NCBI GenBank assembly: GCA_905221605.1
Contig: CAJNDS010002299.1
Coordinates: 72,001-136,000, forward strand
Source: Symbiodinium natans
Taxonomy: Eukaryota; Sar; Dinophyceae; Suessiales; Symbiodiniaceae
DNA: 64,000 nucleotides
Reading direction: 5' to 3'
In this document: one piece after another, positions 42,767 through 54,535 of the stretch
Layout: every line of letters starts with the position of its first letter
How positions within the stretch are numbered: the first letter of the stretch is position 1
The notes under the pieces: model-generated
Database searches by the model: none
What the model saw: the letters and a program-made list of their open reading frames with translations, nothing else
What the model was told of the DNA's origin: nothing
Program-made: the position numbers and the translations under genes

Positions 42767-45056
42767 GTGTTTTGGAATCTAGAAGTATTCTAGGGTTTCA
42801 TAGGGTTGAAGCTCAGCTCCCTGGCCCGCGGGGTTTCTGTTCTGAGCTCAAGCAGAGTGCTCGGACCTCTTTCAGGCTTGCAGAAGTCGAGGTTAGCTAA
42901 GCCCTGAGCTAAATGGGCCTCAAGAAGGAATCTAACACCATTGTCTGCCGAGCCCTTGGTGGGGTCAGTAAAGTACTCGGTTCAGGAAGTCATATATAGA
43001 TAGACAGATAGGTTTTTGTTTGAAAGGGCTCCAGACCACCGCCCTCACTGATCCGCAGCGCCCTCGCTGCCCTCCAGTCACCCCCGACCCATCCCTATGA
43101 GGCTTACGGCCCCCAGGCCCCCCCCTCTACCCGGTTTCAAGTACATATTCTGTTTAACGGGCTCCAGTGCAGGCACCGCCTCGAAGTACTCCGTTCACGT
43201 AGTTTTCAGAAACAGATTTACCACACCACCGCCCTGACCGCCCTCGCTGCTCTGCCGTGCCTTCAAGTAGTCTGGGAGAGATAGATAGATTAATTATTTC
43301 AAGGGCTCCAGTTCGACACGAATAGTCACAGTCGTAGATGATAGATTGATTTATTTGTGCCTCAGCCACCCCCCTTCCGCAAGTACCTCTCCAAGGCTCC
43401 AGCGCAGCCACATTGCTTGAAGGGCTTGAGTGCAGCTCCAAACCCCCAACACCCTCGCTGCAGCCCCAAACCCCACCACCCTCACCACCCTCGCCACCCT
43501 CGCCACGCTGCCTACTCACAGGCCAGGCAGGCAGTCTATACTCTCTGGACACGCAGTCGTATGAATTTGTCAAGCATTCCTAGTCATCACAATCCCGGCC
43601 CCAAAGCTGCCCGAGCTTGAACAACCCAGGAATCCAACAAGCCCAGTGGCATCATCATCGACGTGCCATCGCAGATGCCCCCAAACCCCATGAGGCTTCG
43701 AAGGAGGAGGCCGATCATCTGCAGGGTTGGATTCGGGCCAGTACTGTAGGGTTTGCTTGACTTCGCAGCTAAATCAAAGGGTGATGAATGCTTTTATTGG
43801 ACATTGGATCATAGCATCCCATGTTAGTGGCCGCCGCACGCAATGGTCCAATGAAAGTCGAAAGATTAACAAATGAACCTTGACATCAAGAATGTCTTCG
43901 CTTTCTGCCTTGCAGGCTTTCTAGTACCAGAGCACTCAACTCATGAAGTCTGGCACATTACAAAGTCCGTAGATTTCTTTCAGGGTTTAGGCTTAGGGCA
44001 GTTTAGGGTAGTATGCAGGCCTTGTGTGGTGGCGTGTTTGGGAATCGTGTCCGAAGGTAACCACACCGGATGCAAGGCTTCTTGATGATACCAGACCCAG
44101 CAATGTGTTTTTGCTTCACTGAGCTCGTTAAACCCCGCCCAGAATGATCAGAGAATCGAAAATCTACACTGGGCTTGAAGGAGTCTGGAATTGGGCACGC
44201 CAAAAAACTCGCGGAAGCCTGAATTGGACCTTGTGTCTAGGGTTTAGGGATTTGAGGGTTTACGTCAGGTAGAAGCCTCTTCCTCCAAATCTTCCTCCAA
44301 ACTACTGCTTGCCATCAGGGCGCATTGAGAGTATTCGCCAAATGAAATCCAAAACGCAAAGGAATGGAGGAACGCGTGCCGTGCCCAGAAGGCGGCGCGA
44401 AAGGGCTTGAGCCAAACTGTCAAAAATAGATATTTTGCTGTGGTAGTGGTACGGTCAATGGTTGTAGGGTAGAGAGGCATAGAATCTAATTAGGCTTTTG
44501 GTCTCAGGCTCCTCTGAGCCCGGTGGTAGTTAAGTTTGGGTCTACAGGAGTGGAATCTAGCCACGATAACATTAGTAATTAGTATGACATGCATATACGC
44601 CTTTCTGCACAACGACTTGTCTTTGGAGAACGTCTGCGGACACAAGAAGCTACGGCAGCTACGAAATCTACCACAGAATGCCAGAGAGGACACATCGAAC
44701 CCATGGTCCGCTCTCGGTTCGCCTCGACCTCGAGAGCCTCGACCTGCCCAGAAGGCGTACAACCCAAAAGCGTCTCTGGTGACTCTGCACTTCATAGGGG
44801 CTCCCACTTTGGCCTTCCGCGACTCCAGCGTTAGGAGCTAGGCGGCCTGCCTAGCATCCTCATACTGCGCTGATGCAAACGGGGGTTTGGGCTGGGGTTG
44901 AGGAACACAGAAACGCCAACCTTATTGGCCCTCAACCCACTCCTCCACAAGCACCTGTACGACAGCTCGGTTCCCAAGTAAGCTCGGGTCCCAAGTAGCT
45001 CAGGGGACACAACAAGGAACATGTTTTTCTCTCCAAGCGGATAGAGAACCCCTAAA

Positions 45057-45200
45057 CCCCAAATCCTAAACCCTAAACACGGGGTGCCAGGATAAGCGGT
45101 GGTGTCCTGCCTCGCTCCTTCCGATACGACGCCACCGGACTGAGCCTGGCCTTGCCAGTCTTCCCTGGGGGGAGGCCCCGGCAGTTTAGGGTTTAGGGTG
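45057..45200. repeat. Pair of short telomeric tracts
   Basis: CCTAAACCCTAAAC near 45066-45080 and GTTTAGGGTTTAGGG near 45184-45198 lie in opposite orientation, about 105 bases apart. Confidence 0.7.
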
Positions 45201-46504
45201 AACCTTTGGGCTTCAAAGGGGGTTAGAGGCCTGTTCAATTATTATAGGATGATACTATCTGTATACATATATATATATATACACATACATATAAGTATAT
45301 ATATATATATGAGTTTGTCAATTTGTAGCACCTAGAAAGGTTACCTGCTCAGCACCTATCAGTCTTTGGGTTTTTATGGGAGGGAGGGGGGGAAGGGCGC
45401 GATTCGCGCCAGCAGGGTCTACTTGCGATTGTAATGTGTGCACCATGTGCACCCTCACTGCTCAATCATTGTAGTGTATAACCCCCCCAAAACAAAATGT
45501 TCAAACTTCAAGGCCGTGTGCCGCCCCAAGGATGAACCGAAAGAATCAAACTGCATTCTTCGAAGCGCCGCTCACGGTTTGCTGTGGCTAGGGTTGGTAG
45601 GAAGGTTTGAAGTCTCAACTCAGGGCATGTGTGGTGCATTGAACTCAATGCAATGCACACCCAGCGAAATGGCCGGAGTTTGCCCAAAAGCCTGATACTT
45701 GGTGGTGACACGTAGTATCTGATGCCTGCCGACAGCATCCGGAAGCAGCTCGACCTCAGCACAAGGCAAAAGTTTCGCATGGCTACTCATGATTCGGGGA
45801 ATCTTCCGCTAGCTTGCATGGAGTTCATGTTATGACCAGCGGCATACCAACACAAAATTCGCAAGTGACTCCAAACCACCTGGAAGCAGGCTATACGTTT
45901 ACAAGCACGAACCCTAGCACTGATTCCAGGATGTCAAGAACCGGGTTGTAGTCCGCGATGAATTCCAATATCAGGTTTGCAACCTCTGCACGCCACTGCA
46001 TGGGATGTGGAGTGTTTACTTATACCGTGTGCCCGCCAACTTTACAGCTTGCAAAACAAGTCTTCAATATAGAGCGTCTACCCTACGAAAGTGCAACATT
46101 ACAGCATGGCATGTCCTTGAACGTCCAACTCAATCCAGCGCAGAGGCCTAACCTTTGAGTGACTAGCCTAAGCAGCCCAAATTTGGCTACTCGGCTGTGG
46201 CGGTTAGTCATAATAGACAGTAACCCTCCGGCACGATCGTGCAAAACTGCTGCGGGGTTTCAGGGCTGTGGCTGACATGTGGCCCGCTATGACAGCTCGC
46301 GCTTTTTTACCGGACGCCTTTCATTCAGCCCTAGAAAGACTCCGGGATCCATTGGCCCAAGGCGGCCCAAAGCATGTTGTTCAGGACTGCGGGTCCATAA
46401 CTTAGTACCTTAAGAACTTCAAAGCTACTAGTTTGGTAGGCTACCTAAGATTGAGAGGGGGTATTAATTCTAACCTACAAAATGCAAGCTTTGGGTGTTA
46501 AAGG

Positions 46505-46999
46505 TAGGGTTTAGGGTTTAGGGCTTCTGCGATGGGCCAAAAGCAGTGTCAAAGTGGTAGTTTTTTGAGGAGGCTTGAACCGGGATGGGTAGCAGGATAG
46601 CAGCTACGGAATAGAAAGCGGCGCAAGATCTGGCATGTCGTACTATCAGTAGAAACTCTACCAAGAATCCGAAGGCTCGAAGTGGTGAGGAAACAAACCA
46701 CTCTGCAGCGCAAATGCTGTAGACTCGCAAGTACAAGTGCTACCATTCAAGGCTACCAAAGCTTGCAAGAACCTTGCAGACATCCCAAACCTTAAGCTCT
46801 AAACCTTGAACCCTACACCCCAGTCCACCCTTGCAAGTCAGCTGTCAATTAGCTTTGGGCCCTGGGCTGTCCCCAGCTCAGTTTTTGTGGCCTCATGCTG
46901 GGCGCGCTCGCGCTCCAGGGCCTTGCCAGAAGGTTTGGGGTTTCAGGTCATTGGTTTAGGGTTCAGGGTTTAGGTTTAGGGTTTAGGGGTTAGGGTTCA
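46505..46999. repeat. Telomeric tracts at 46507-46522 and 46953-46999
   Basis: The first has two perfect TTTAGGG units. The second has about five units with variants (GGTTCAGGG, GGGGTTAGGG). Confidence 0.75.
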
Positions 47000-47603
47000 T
47001 GTGGGTGCAGCACTGGCTCGTGGCTGCGTCCATGACAGTGTCGGCCACGGTCCATTTTTGTCGAGTTCCCGCAGGGTCTATCAATCACCGTTTCTGTTCC
47101 AAGTGGTGAGGTCAACAGGAAGGTACAGGAAAATGATGGGGGGGCATTCAAACATGACAGCCGATCCGCAAAGGAAGCTTGCATGTATGGGTTGTCTTGT
47201 AAGGCTTCAGGTCACAATGTCCGTATGGTAGGCTGCCAAAGAAAGCATGGACGTCATCCAGAAGCAGGGTCGTGTGATCATCGTAAAGCTCGGGTCGCGC
47301 CGTGTCGCTTCTGAATTTAGCTAGGCCACAAACTGCTGTTTTTTTGGAGGATACCCTCTTTGTCGAGGGTAAAACTTGAGGACACGTAGTCAGATTTCCC
47401 GAGCATAGGTCGTCACAACTCCACAGTTTGCGAGGTGCTGTTGGGTTTCACCACTGTGGTTCACGAGTCTTAAAGAGGTTTAAAGAGTTTGAGGCTGGCC
47501 CTGTCAAACCTAACAATAACATCTCTACTCTACATCTAAACCCAATAGGTCACACTAAACCACATCTCCCAAGGGCCTGTGAAAATTTGCAAATTGCACA
47601 AAT

Positions 47604-47706
47604 GGGCATTTCCCAAAATAGGGGCACCCCTTTCTTACACCACAAAAAGAATAGAATCACCTTAACAGGCCCCCCAACATGGGTACCCCTATATTCGTAA
47701 ACCCCC
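47604..47706. mobile_element. MITE family A copy, diverged
   Basis: It begins GGGCATTTCCCAAAATAGGGGCACCCC and ends GGGTACCCCTATATTCGTAAACCCCC. The ends fit the family; the interior differs. Confidence 0.55.
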
Positions 47707-48175
47707 AAACTGTACAAATTGCATCTGCGACCTCAGGTCGTCGACGCCAGACACGTGGCCGCGCACGGGGCGCATCAGGCTTTGCGCCGCAAAGCAAAGG
47801 GCGGCTCAACATGGCCCAAGAAGCTCGCATCATAACGCCAGCAAAAACTTTCCGAGTTGTTTGAGCAGAGGCACATGACAGGTTGCAACCCCTAATTCGG
47901 CCCCTTCGGAGCCTTGCGTCGTGTACCAGCTATCACAGGCAGCATTCTGCATAAAGAACTGGCTACAGGGCTCTTTTCTCGAACTGTCAATTTAACAAAA
48001 TGCAAGGTTTTGTTAAAGGGCTTTTGGACTCTTGGGCAAGTGGCTCAAATAACATCATAAACCAAGGGTGCATCTGTTTCCTTAACCTGCTAAAGCAACT
48101 GGCATGGAGCCCCACCGCCTGTCAATCACGGTCAAAGGTACATCAGTTGGCGAAGAAGCAGCAGCCGAACATACT

Positions 48176-48282
48176 AGGAGACGACGGTTTTAGGGTTCAG
48201 GGTTTAGGGTTTACGGTTTAGGGTAGTGCACAAGGAGACGACGGTTTTAGGGTTTGGGGTTTAGGGTTTACGGTTTAGGGTC
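48176..48282. repeat. 57-bp tandem duplication containing telomeric units
   Basis: AGGAGACGACGGTTTTAGGGTT and the following telomeric units, with one GTTTACGG variant, occur twice, starting at 48176 and 48233. The two copies share the variant, so the whole block was duplicated; it is not two independent additions of telomere repeats. Confidence 0.85.
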
Positions 48283-48288
48283 CAGGGC

Positions 48289-49734
48289 TTACGCTGTCAG
48301 GATGCTCTTCATGCTTGGTAGTGCATAGTGCGTAACAAGAGAACTGGGCTTTCTGGAGCCCCTTCTGCCACACATGTGGCATGTTCGACTCCATGCTGTC
48401 ACAGCCAACCAATGACGAATAGTTGAATAGTCAACTGCATGTGCAAATTGATGTTGAAACAGGCACAACATTCTCTCCAAGATTTTCAAGGCTTGAAAAG
48501 ATATAATGGCGTCTGCAACTCTGTGCGACTCAATGACATGCAAGGGCTTTTCAGCCCCTTGGCGCGGCAAAGAGCTGCCAAAACACCGCAGGAGGATTTT
48601 CCGAAGAAGGCTGCTTGTTAGCATGGTTTCTACTTTTGCCAACCAGGGTTCTATGTGAACCGCGCTGCATGCGGCTCCAGGCTGGAATGAGGGCCACCAA
48701 GGACCCACAAACAGGCAACCCTCTTCGGAATCCTCTTCAAACATCTCAAGTCTTGAGATCAAGATCATGCGTTGGACACTCTTCTTCCCATGAGGCGGCT
48801 GCTCCGCAGGTTCAGCTGCGGAACTCTGGTCGTCTTTACCTCGGCTTCTTGTTTGATTGTTTGATTGTTTTGTTTGGTGTGTTCCTTTGGTGCGCTCGCT
48901 GAGGATGCTTGCTTGTTTGCTTGTTTGTGTTGTTTGTGTTTTTGCTTTTTGTGTTTGTTGCTGCTGTTGCCGCTGATGCCGTCCCATGAGCTGCAAGTCT
49001 TCCCAATACCCCAAAGACAAAGCAGAATGCTTATACTGGAGCAACAGCCCAGATTCAGAGTCTTGCTCCACTTTGCTTGGCGGATCCGGGCTTGTCTCTT
49101 CGAGTGCCAGGTTTGGCGCAAACTTCGGGGGACTCCGGAAGAGCTCCATGGAGATCCTTGCTCGCAGCAACTTGGGCTTATGGTGTAATATGTGTATATC
49201 CAAGTTGTCCTTTAAGGCATGGAGAAGAGGTATAGGAGCTGCATCAATGTTCTAGATTGCCGACCCGGGAACTGCGTGGCCGTGTCGCTCAATTCGGCTG
49301 GGCCGACGGTTTGGAAAGCTTCCGCCGGCAGCTCTGTGGGCAAGTCCCCAAGCAACAGCTGAAGCCTTGAACTGCGGCAGCCGTGGTGACAATGCTTTTT
49401 CACGCGCATGGGCAGGTTTGCATACACATGGTACGGTCTCCCATGAACAGCTTACCCGTTGGTGCGCTTGGGCTTATCCGTGCTCCCATGGTTTCTTTGC
49501 TTCTTGTCTGGGTGTCTGGGATGGTCGACAATGAATCGTCTGCGATTGCTTTCCTTGGAATCTTGTGAGGATGAACTTATCTCTTTGATCCCTTCTGCCA
49601 TTCGTTTGCATAGCCAGAATTGCTTCGTCCGGGCTCATTGGGATTTTCTTTACACGGCTGGCATCGACCAGAGCGTTTACTCTTGCATCGGAAGGAAGGG
49701 TATGTAAACTCCTCTGCTTGAGCTGGCTTGGCAT
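48289..49734 (-). CDS. Probable multi-exon gene, product not recognised
   Basis: Three minus-strand stretches look coding. Near 49500-49650 an acceptor CTTCCTTCCGATGCAAG precedes VNALVDASRVKKIPMSPDEA. Near 49260-49370 the frame encodes LLLGDLPTELPAEAFQTVGP. At 48980-49170 it encodes ISMELFRSPPKFAPNLALEE and then LGYWEDLQLMGRHQR. The last frame stays open through a Gln/Thr/Lys-rich part to a stop at 48289, though an intron inside it is likely. Splice sites were not settled. It lies about 700 bases downstream of the phosphatase gene in the same direction. Confidence 0.4.
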
Positions 49735-49973
49735 GTCTGAATCAGCGCCCCCCCGCCAGAAATATCCCTACAACAAGAAAATGACTTGGGACGGAGACTA
49801 GAAGCTGTGCCCAAGAAAAGCTGCCGGCTTTGAGGGATGTCAGCAGGTCCTGGTACCTTTTGGCGAGGCTTGCCCGCGTCCTCGGGGTTTCCTCTCCAGA
49901 ATCAAAGTCCACCCCCAGTAGTCGGACGTCCCATCCTGGGAGGCTTTAGACCAAGGGGCCCCGTACCAGATGA

Positions 49974-50074
49974 GGGTTTACGAAAACAAGGGACCCGGAT
50001 ATAGATCCCAAAACAGTAGGATTCCCTTCTCATAAGGACCCCAAGAAGGTACCCCGAATTTTCTGAAAGCTCCC
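49974..50074. mobile_element. MITE family A copy, opposite orientation
   Basis: It matches the reverse complement of the copy at 50578-50675, including CCCTTCTCATAAGGACCCCA and GAAGGTACCCC. It starts GGGTTTACGAAAACAAGGGACC. The two copies are about 500 bases apart and inverted. Confidence 0.75.
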
Positions 50075-50082
50075 ATAATGAG

Positions 50083-50143
50083 GGCCTAAACCCTAAACCC
50101 TAGACCCTAGACCCTAAACCCTAAACCCTAAAACCCTAAACCC
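50083..50143. repeat. Interstitial telomeric tract
   Basis: About eight CCCTAAA units, with CCCTAGA variants and one CCCTAAAA, directly after a MITE copy. Confidence 0.9.
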
Positions 50144-50426
50144 TTCCATCTTTTGAAAGCAGCCGGGCATCCCTGGAGTTGTGCCTGCTCCAGGTGCTCC
50201 GACTCGGATGCTGGGAGAGGTCGCCCCTCACCATCGGATTCGGGCCAAAGATCTCCTAGGATGGCCCTTAAAACCACCATTGTTGCTATTGTTGCTGTTG
50301 CTACTGTTCTTGCTACTAGTATTCTGACTAAGACTATTAATACTATTATTCTGCAACATATTCCTGAATATGAATCTGTTTAAACCCAATAAAAGGGAAA
50401 AAATGAAAAATCTCCCAAGGGCCTAC

Positions 50427-53400
50427 CTAGTCTCCCAACACCGGCAGCTCCTGGCTCGGCGTCTTCGGCCACCCTGCGAACTGCGCGAAGCCCGCGACCT
50501 CGAAGTCAGCCTCCTCGCTGTCGCCGGAGCACTGCCTCACCTTGGCAGCCCAGGAACTGTTTAGGGTTTAGGGTTTAGGGTTTCCGAAATTAGGGGTACC
50601 TTATTGGGGTCCTTATGAGAAGGGAACCCTTCTATTTGGGGTCTGTATTGGGGGTCCCCTATTTTCGGAAACCCCCGTATGACAATAAGGGTACCTTCTT
50701 TTGCGTTTCTGTTTGGGAGGGGGTGGCTATACTTCATAAAAGGGGAAACCCATGAACCCAAAAACAAAAGAAAAGGGGGTAAGATCAAAAAGGGTCTACC
50801 ACTCTGGGCTCCTCCCCAAGTTACCAGAGGGCGGCTAAAGTCGGCCATAAGACCCCCGCAGTAGGGGATGGCGGCCACATCGCCCGCGGAGGTGCTCGGG
50901 AGGACCTTCAGGCACGTCTGCACCATGATGCCGTGGGAGACAACGATCATGTTCTTCTTGGCTCGGCGCCCTCGGCTCAGGTACGTCCTTGGGCTGTTTA
51001 AGGTTTAGGGTTTATAGGGTTTAGGGTTTAGGGTTTTAGGGTCTAGGACAAACAAATACATCGCATACGTGAGCCCAGGGACAGGAAGCGCTTGGCATAA
51101 CGGTGCCGGGCTTCCTTCATCTGCTCACCCCAAGAGGGCGCGTGGCCAAGGATCTTCTTCCAGCACACGCGGTGTGCTGGTGGCTTCGAGAAGCCTTGCA
51201 AGAGATTGGGTGTCCACTCCTCCGCGGGCGCAAGCGACGAACTATAAGCAGCATGTGCCAATGCTTTGCACGTGGAAAGCATTGAGCCCTTCCCCTAGTC
51301 ACTTTGTACTTCGTGCTTCGGTTCTCTACCGTCCTTGATCGTGTCGTAAAGCTCTTTGCGCGAGCGCCACGCGTGGCCAGAGATGAACCTGTCAGGGTAG
51401 AAGCCTGCTTCTGGGCCTGTAAATGAGAATGAGCAAGCAACTCTCGTGTGCACAAACAACAGTAGGAAGTATCAGGCCATTTGCACAAAACTTGCGCAGC
51501 GCCTTTCGTTGGGCTCCACATCTCCGAAGACAGATGGTCCGAAAACCTCTCCGAGTTCATGGTCGAGCAGAACCACAAGGTCCAACTCGTCCTGGGCTTC
51601 AACACGCCGAGAACGTGCGGAAGTCTGAGATCGTCCAGCGAAGTCTAAAATGCTTGCTTGAATGGTTTTTGCACAGCAGTGGGGGTCGGGGCATCTAGTG
51701 GGCGGGGACGGGGCTTGTAGTTCCAGAACAGTGGATCAGAGCGGATCAAAACCAGATGCAAGCAATTTAGTCATCGTGCTTTCTCTCGCTTCTTCTTCTC
51801 TTCTTCTGAGTCTGAAGAGGTTGGGGAGTAGGAGTGCTCCCGACATACCGCTCGCACCCCAGATCTCTCTCTACCTCTCTCTCCTTCTTCGCCTTCTCCT
51901 TCTTCTTCGTCTTCGTCGTCTTCTTCTTCTTCTTCTTGAACCGACGTTGGGGTGCGCCAATAGTTCGATATCCTTCAACCTCAACGCGGACAGCACTACA
52001 TTTTTGATCTCGTACCCTGCAACCACTGCTCCAGCAGAATGTGCCGGTTCTCGACGACATGTGAAGCCGTACAGGCAAAGCGAAACGAAATAGATCCACT
52101 CTTCTTCTTCTTCTTATTCTTCTTCTTCTTCTGCTTCTTCGTCTGCTCTCTCTCTCTCTCTCTCCCTCTCTTGCATGCCCAGGGTCTGCGATGGCAATGG
52201 CTGTCTGCACACACCGCAGGTATGGTGACGACACGATGATTCCGAAGTCTCCGAAGTCACGAAGCATCCGGGCCACGTGTCGTGCTTCCAGAACTGCTTG
52301 GTCACTGATTGGACAGTCACCAGGGTTGCGCTGAGAATCTTCGGTGTTGTGCCAAGCTGACCCCCACACCGAGTCCTGCGGCTCACGGTGCCGAGGGTTG
52401 CAACGTGAAAGCCTATATTATTATTATTTATTATTATTATTATTACTATGATTTTTATTATTACTATTATTACTATTATTAGTGTTATTGATGATCTCTA
52501 AAGCGCTTACAACACGCTTGAAGTAAACTACACTTGCCACCTGTACACGTGTAACTATTCTTGTTATTGTCATTATTATTCTTATTATTCTTAGAAATGT
52601 GACGGATCTCAAGTCGCAAAGGCTATCGACGTGAGTCTCGAGGCGAGGGCCACTTAACTCAAGTTGAAGTTCTCTGGGGTCGAGATTTCCCAGGAGTCGC
52701 TGGAGATCCACGGGAGGTTACCCTAAACTTCCCTCAACTAAACAGGCAGAAACCAAAAGCCCACGAGAAACTGCCATGGAAATGCAGAAGTGCAGCAAGT
52801 CCCAAGCATGTGGAGCAAGCCGGGCTCTCCTGTCGTTCGCCGTGGCGTAACACCGCCACTGCTGAATGGCGATTTGCATGGCCCACGATCGAACCTATAC
52901 TCCCCTTAGAACCTTAAAAAAAATATGTATTTTAATATCCTCTGGGGTTTTTATATAAGCAGAAAACAAAACATAATTCCCAAGGGAGATATAGGAACAA
53001 GGATGCTGAAACACCAGGTTTCCAGGGGATTGCGCAAACTCAGGGGCCGCGGCTGGAGCGGCCACGGGCTCCTCGACAATGGTTCGCAAGGCCTTGCAAG
53101 ATTTCGCTGGTGGCCACTCCGCCGACAAGGTCACTTCAAATCCGCTCTCCGGTTTCTCGATCTCTATTTCGACTTCCTCGAGCGGCTCTGTATAGAAACT
53201 CCGGTGCAGCGAACGGATCTCCTCTGGGCTGCGTGTTCCGAAATTTTCTTGAGTGATCGCAGCCTTGAACTCGCCTGAACGCTCCGGCAACTCGAGCAAG
53301 CTCTGGAAGAAGCTGCGACTCAACAACTGTGTAGGATCCACATTGAGAATGCTTTCGGCATCTTGTAGGGATCCCTCGACTGAAGTAGCTCGGGAGCATG

Positions 53401-54238
53401 CACTCTGTACGGCTTCCGGTGATTCTGAGAGCAGGCTACAATTGCCTTGACGTGAGTGCTCTTGGAACTGCTACAAAACGTGCAATTTGGGCATTGTACT
53501 TGGAACTGAACACTAAGTCTAAGCTAGCAGGAAGAACACCTTTCCAAACAACCCAGTTGCTGTGTAGAGAGGGGAATTGCCCCGTAGCCTGTGTATAGCC
53601 TCCAGCCAACGGCGTCCACTCCACTGATTCCTCACTGCTTCCCTCCTGCGTCTCTGCAACTTCCGACAGCTCTGTGTTGGAAGCGTCGCGTGACACGCCT
53701 GGGTGTTTTTTTTCTCTCAAAAAGAAGACACAAGGCAAGTCGAGGAAAGCATGCAGACAAGATGGTGCAGCCTGGAAGCGTTGGCGAGCAAGGCTGCTCT
53801 TTGCAGCGTTTGCTGCACAGTCGGTTGGGGAGAAAGCAGGCCTGAGGAATCCTTCGTGTGGGCCTGCGCCCTCGTTGATGCCCACCAAGGCCATCCAAGA
53901 GCAAAGAGATGGGCGTCCACTAACTTGGCTGCTGGGTCCTATACTACTCTCCACCGAAGACGGCAAGCTCTGAGCCCGAAGTGCTGCGCAAGCTGCACGA
54001 CTCAATGCTGTTATGCTCTTTTCCAAAGCTTTATTCCGGGTGCTATTTTGTCACTTAACTGAACTGTCACGTCCAAATTTCCGCGTGCTAGGATCGAGGT
54101 CTTTGGCTCTGCATGCTTGAAAACAGACTTGCCAGCCTTCTGCGCATGCCACAGCTTCCGTTCCAGATCTGCAACGGCCCGCGCATTCCCGTGGATGGCT
54201 GCGCCTGCTGCCAATGACAAGCTGGAAGTTGGGTCCAT
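50427..54238 (-). CDS. Histidine phosphatase (phosphoglycerate mutase-like) family protein, ten exons
   Basis: The modelled exons are 54238-54055, 53698-53600, 53424-53015, 52699-52659, 52412-52190, 51624-51492, 51416-51330, 51194-51069, 50970-50825 and 50540-50427. All phases agree and give 520 residues. Residues about 250-490 form the phosphatase domain: PRHRE (H253), SSPYLRCVQT (R311), LLDHELGEVFGPSVFGDVEP, and IVVSHG (H447). The RH-x-E motif reads RHRE where RHGE is usual. This family cleaves phosphomonoesters through a phospho-histidine; the substrate here is unknown. The N-terminal 245 residues have no known domain. Two introns begin with GC. The first four exons are less sure than the last six, and the ATG at 54238 may not be the true start. 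A TTTAGGG tract and a MITE lie in the last two introns. Confidence 0.75.
50560..50580. repeat. Telomeric tract in the last intron of the phosphatase gene
   Basis: Three TTTAGGG units join directly to the MITE at 50578. On the coding strand they read CCCTAAA and end about 20 bases before the modelled 3' splice site. Confidence 0.85.
50578..50675. mobile_element. MITE family A, best-preserved copy, intronic
   Basis: The ends GGGTTTCCGAAATTAGGGGTACC and GGTCCCCTATTTTCGGAAACCC are inverted repeats with few mismatches. It is about 98 bp, has no coding capacity, and sits inside the modelled intron 50541-50824. Confidence 0.8.
50998..51048. repeat. Telomeric tract filling a short intron
   Basis: About six CCCTAAA-type units (coding strand) make up roughly half of the 98-base intron 50971-51068 of the phosphatase gene. 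Confidence 0.85.
51892..52170. repeat. Intronic (TTC)n and (TC)n tracts
   Basis: (TTC)n DNA lies at about 51892-51938 and 52100-52140, and (TC)n at about 52150-52170, all inside the modelled intron 51625-52189. On the coding strand these are GAA and GA repeats, which give the false Lys/Glu/Arg-rich open frames there. Confidence 0.9.
52413..52490. repeat. (ATT)n microsatellite
   Basis: ATT/ACT units cover about 78 bases directly upstream of the exon that carries the RHRE motif. Confidence 0.9.
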
Positions 54239-54535
54239 CAACCAGCTTGTGATCTTGGGTTGCTGCTTGTTCTCCCCCTCTGTCAAAGAGTGTGGTCAGC
54301 TTTATACTGGTCAAAGGGGCCTATCCATGTGACCCGACATGAGTGCCACCAACAACCACAGTACCTTCGAGGACGGAGCCCCCCCCCCCCCTTCCCCACC
54401 CCCATCCACGTCCCCGCCGCAGGGGCACCGAAGGTGCTGCAGCCCACTCAGATATTCTAGCATTAGGCACAACGATCTTGCTAAGCACAGCCACGAACCT
54501 TGCCCAGAACTAGTTAGAGCTGTAGGTCCGAGCTT

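Larger units (their letters stand above)
42770..48288. other. Gene-poor stretch with several repeats
   Basis: No gene is supported. At 44590-44830 both strands are open and ambiguous. A minus-strand hydrophobic frame at 46518-46736 has no other support. (TA)n DNA lies at about 45262-45312, and telomeric tracts and a MITE copy are listed separately. Confidence 0.45.

Noticed and set aside
50561-50824. Extension of the phosphatase frame past VVSHG to 50561
   Set aside because: The open frame continues only through the intronic MITE and telomeric tract. A GT donor at 50824 and a phase-matched exon at 50540-50427 give a better end.
51767-52189. Lys/Glu/Arg-rich continuation of the RHRE exon
   Set aside because: It is the translation of intronic GA and GAA repeats beyond the GC donor at 52189.
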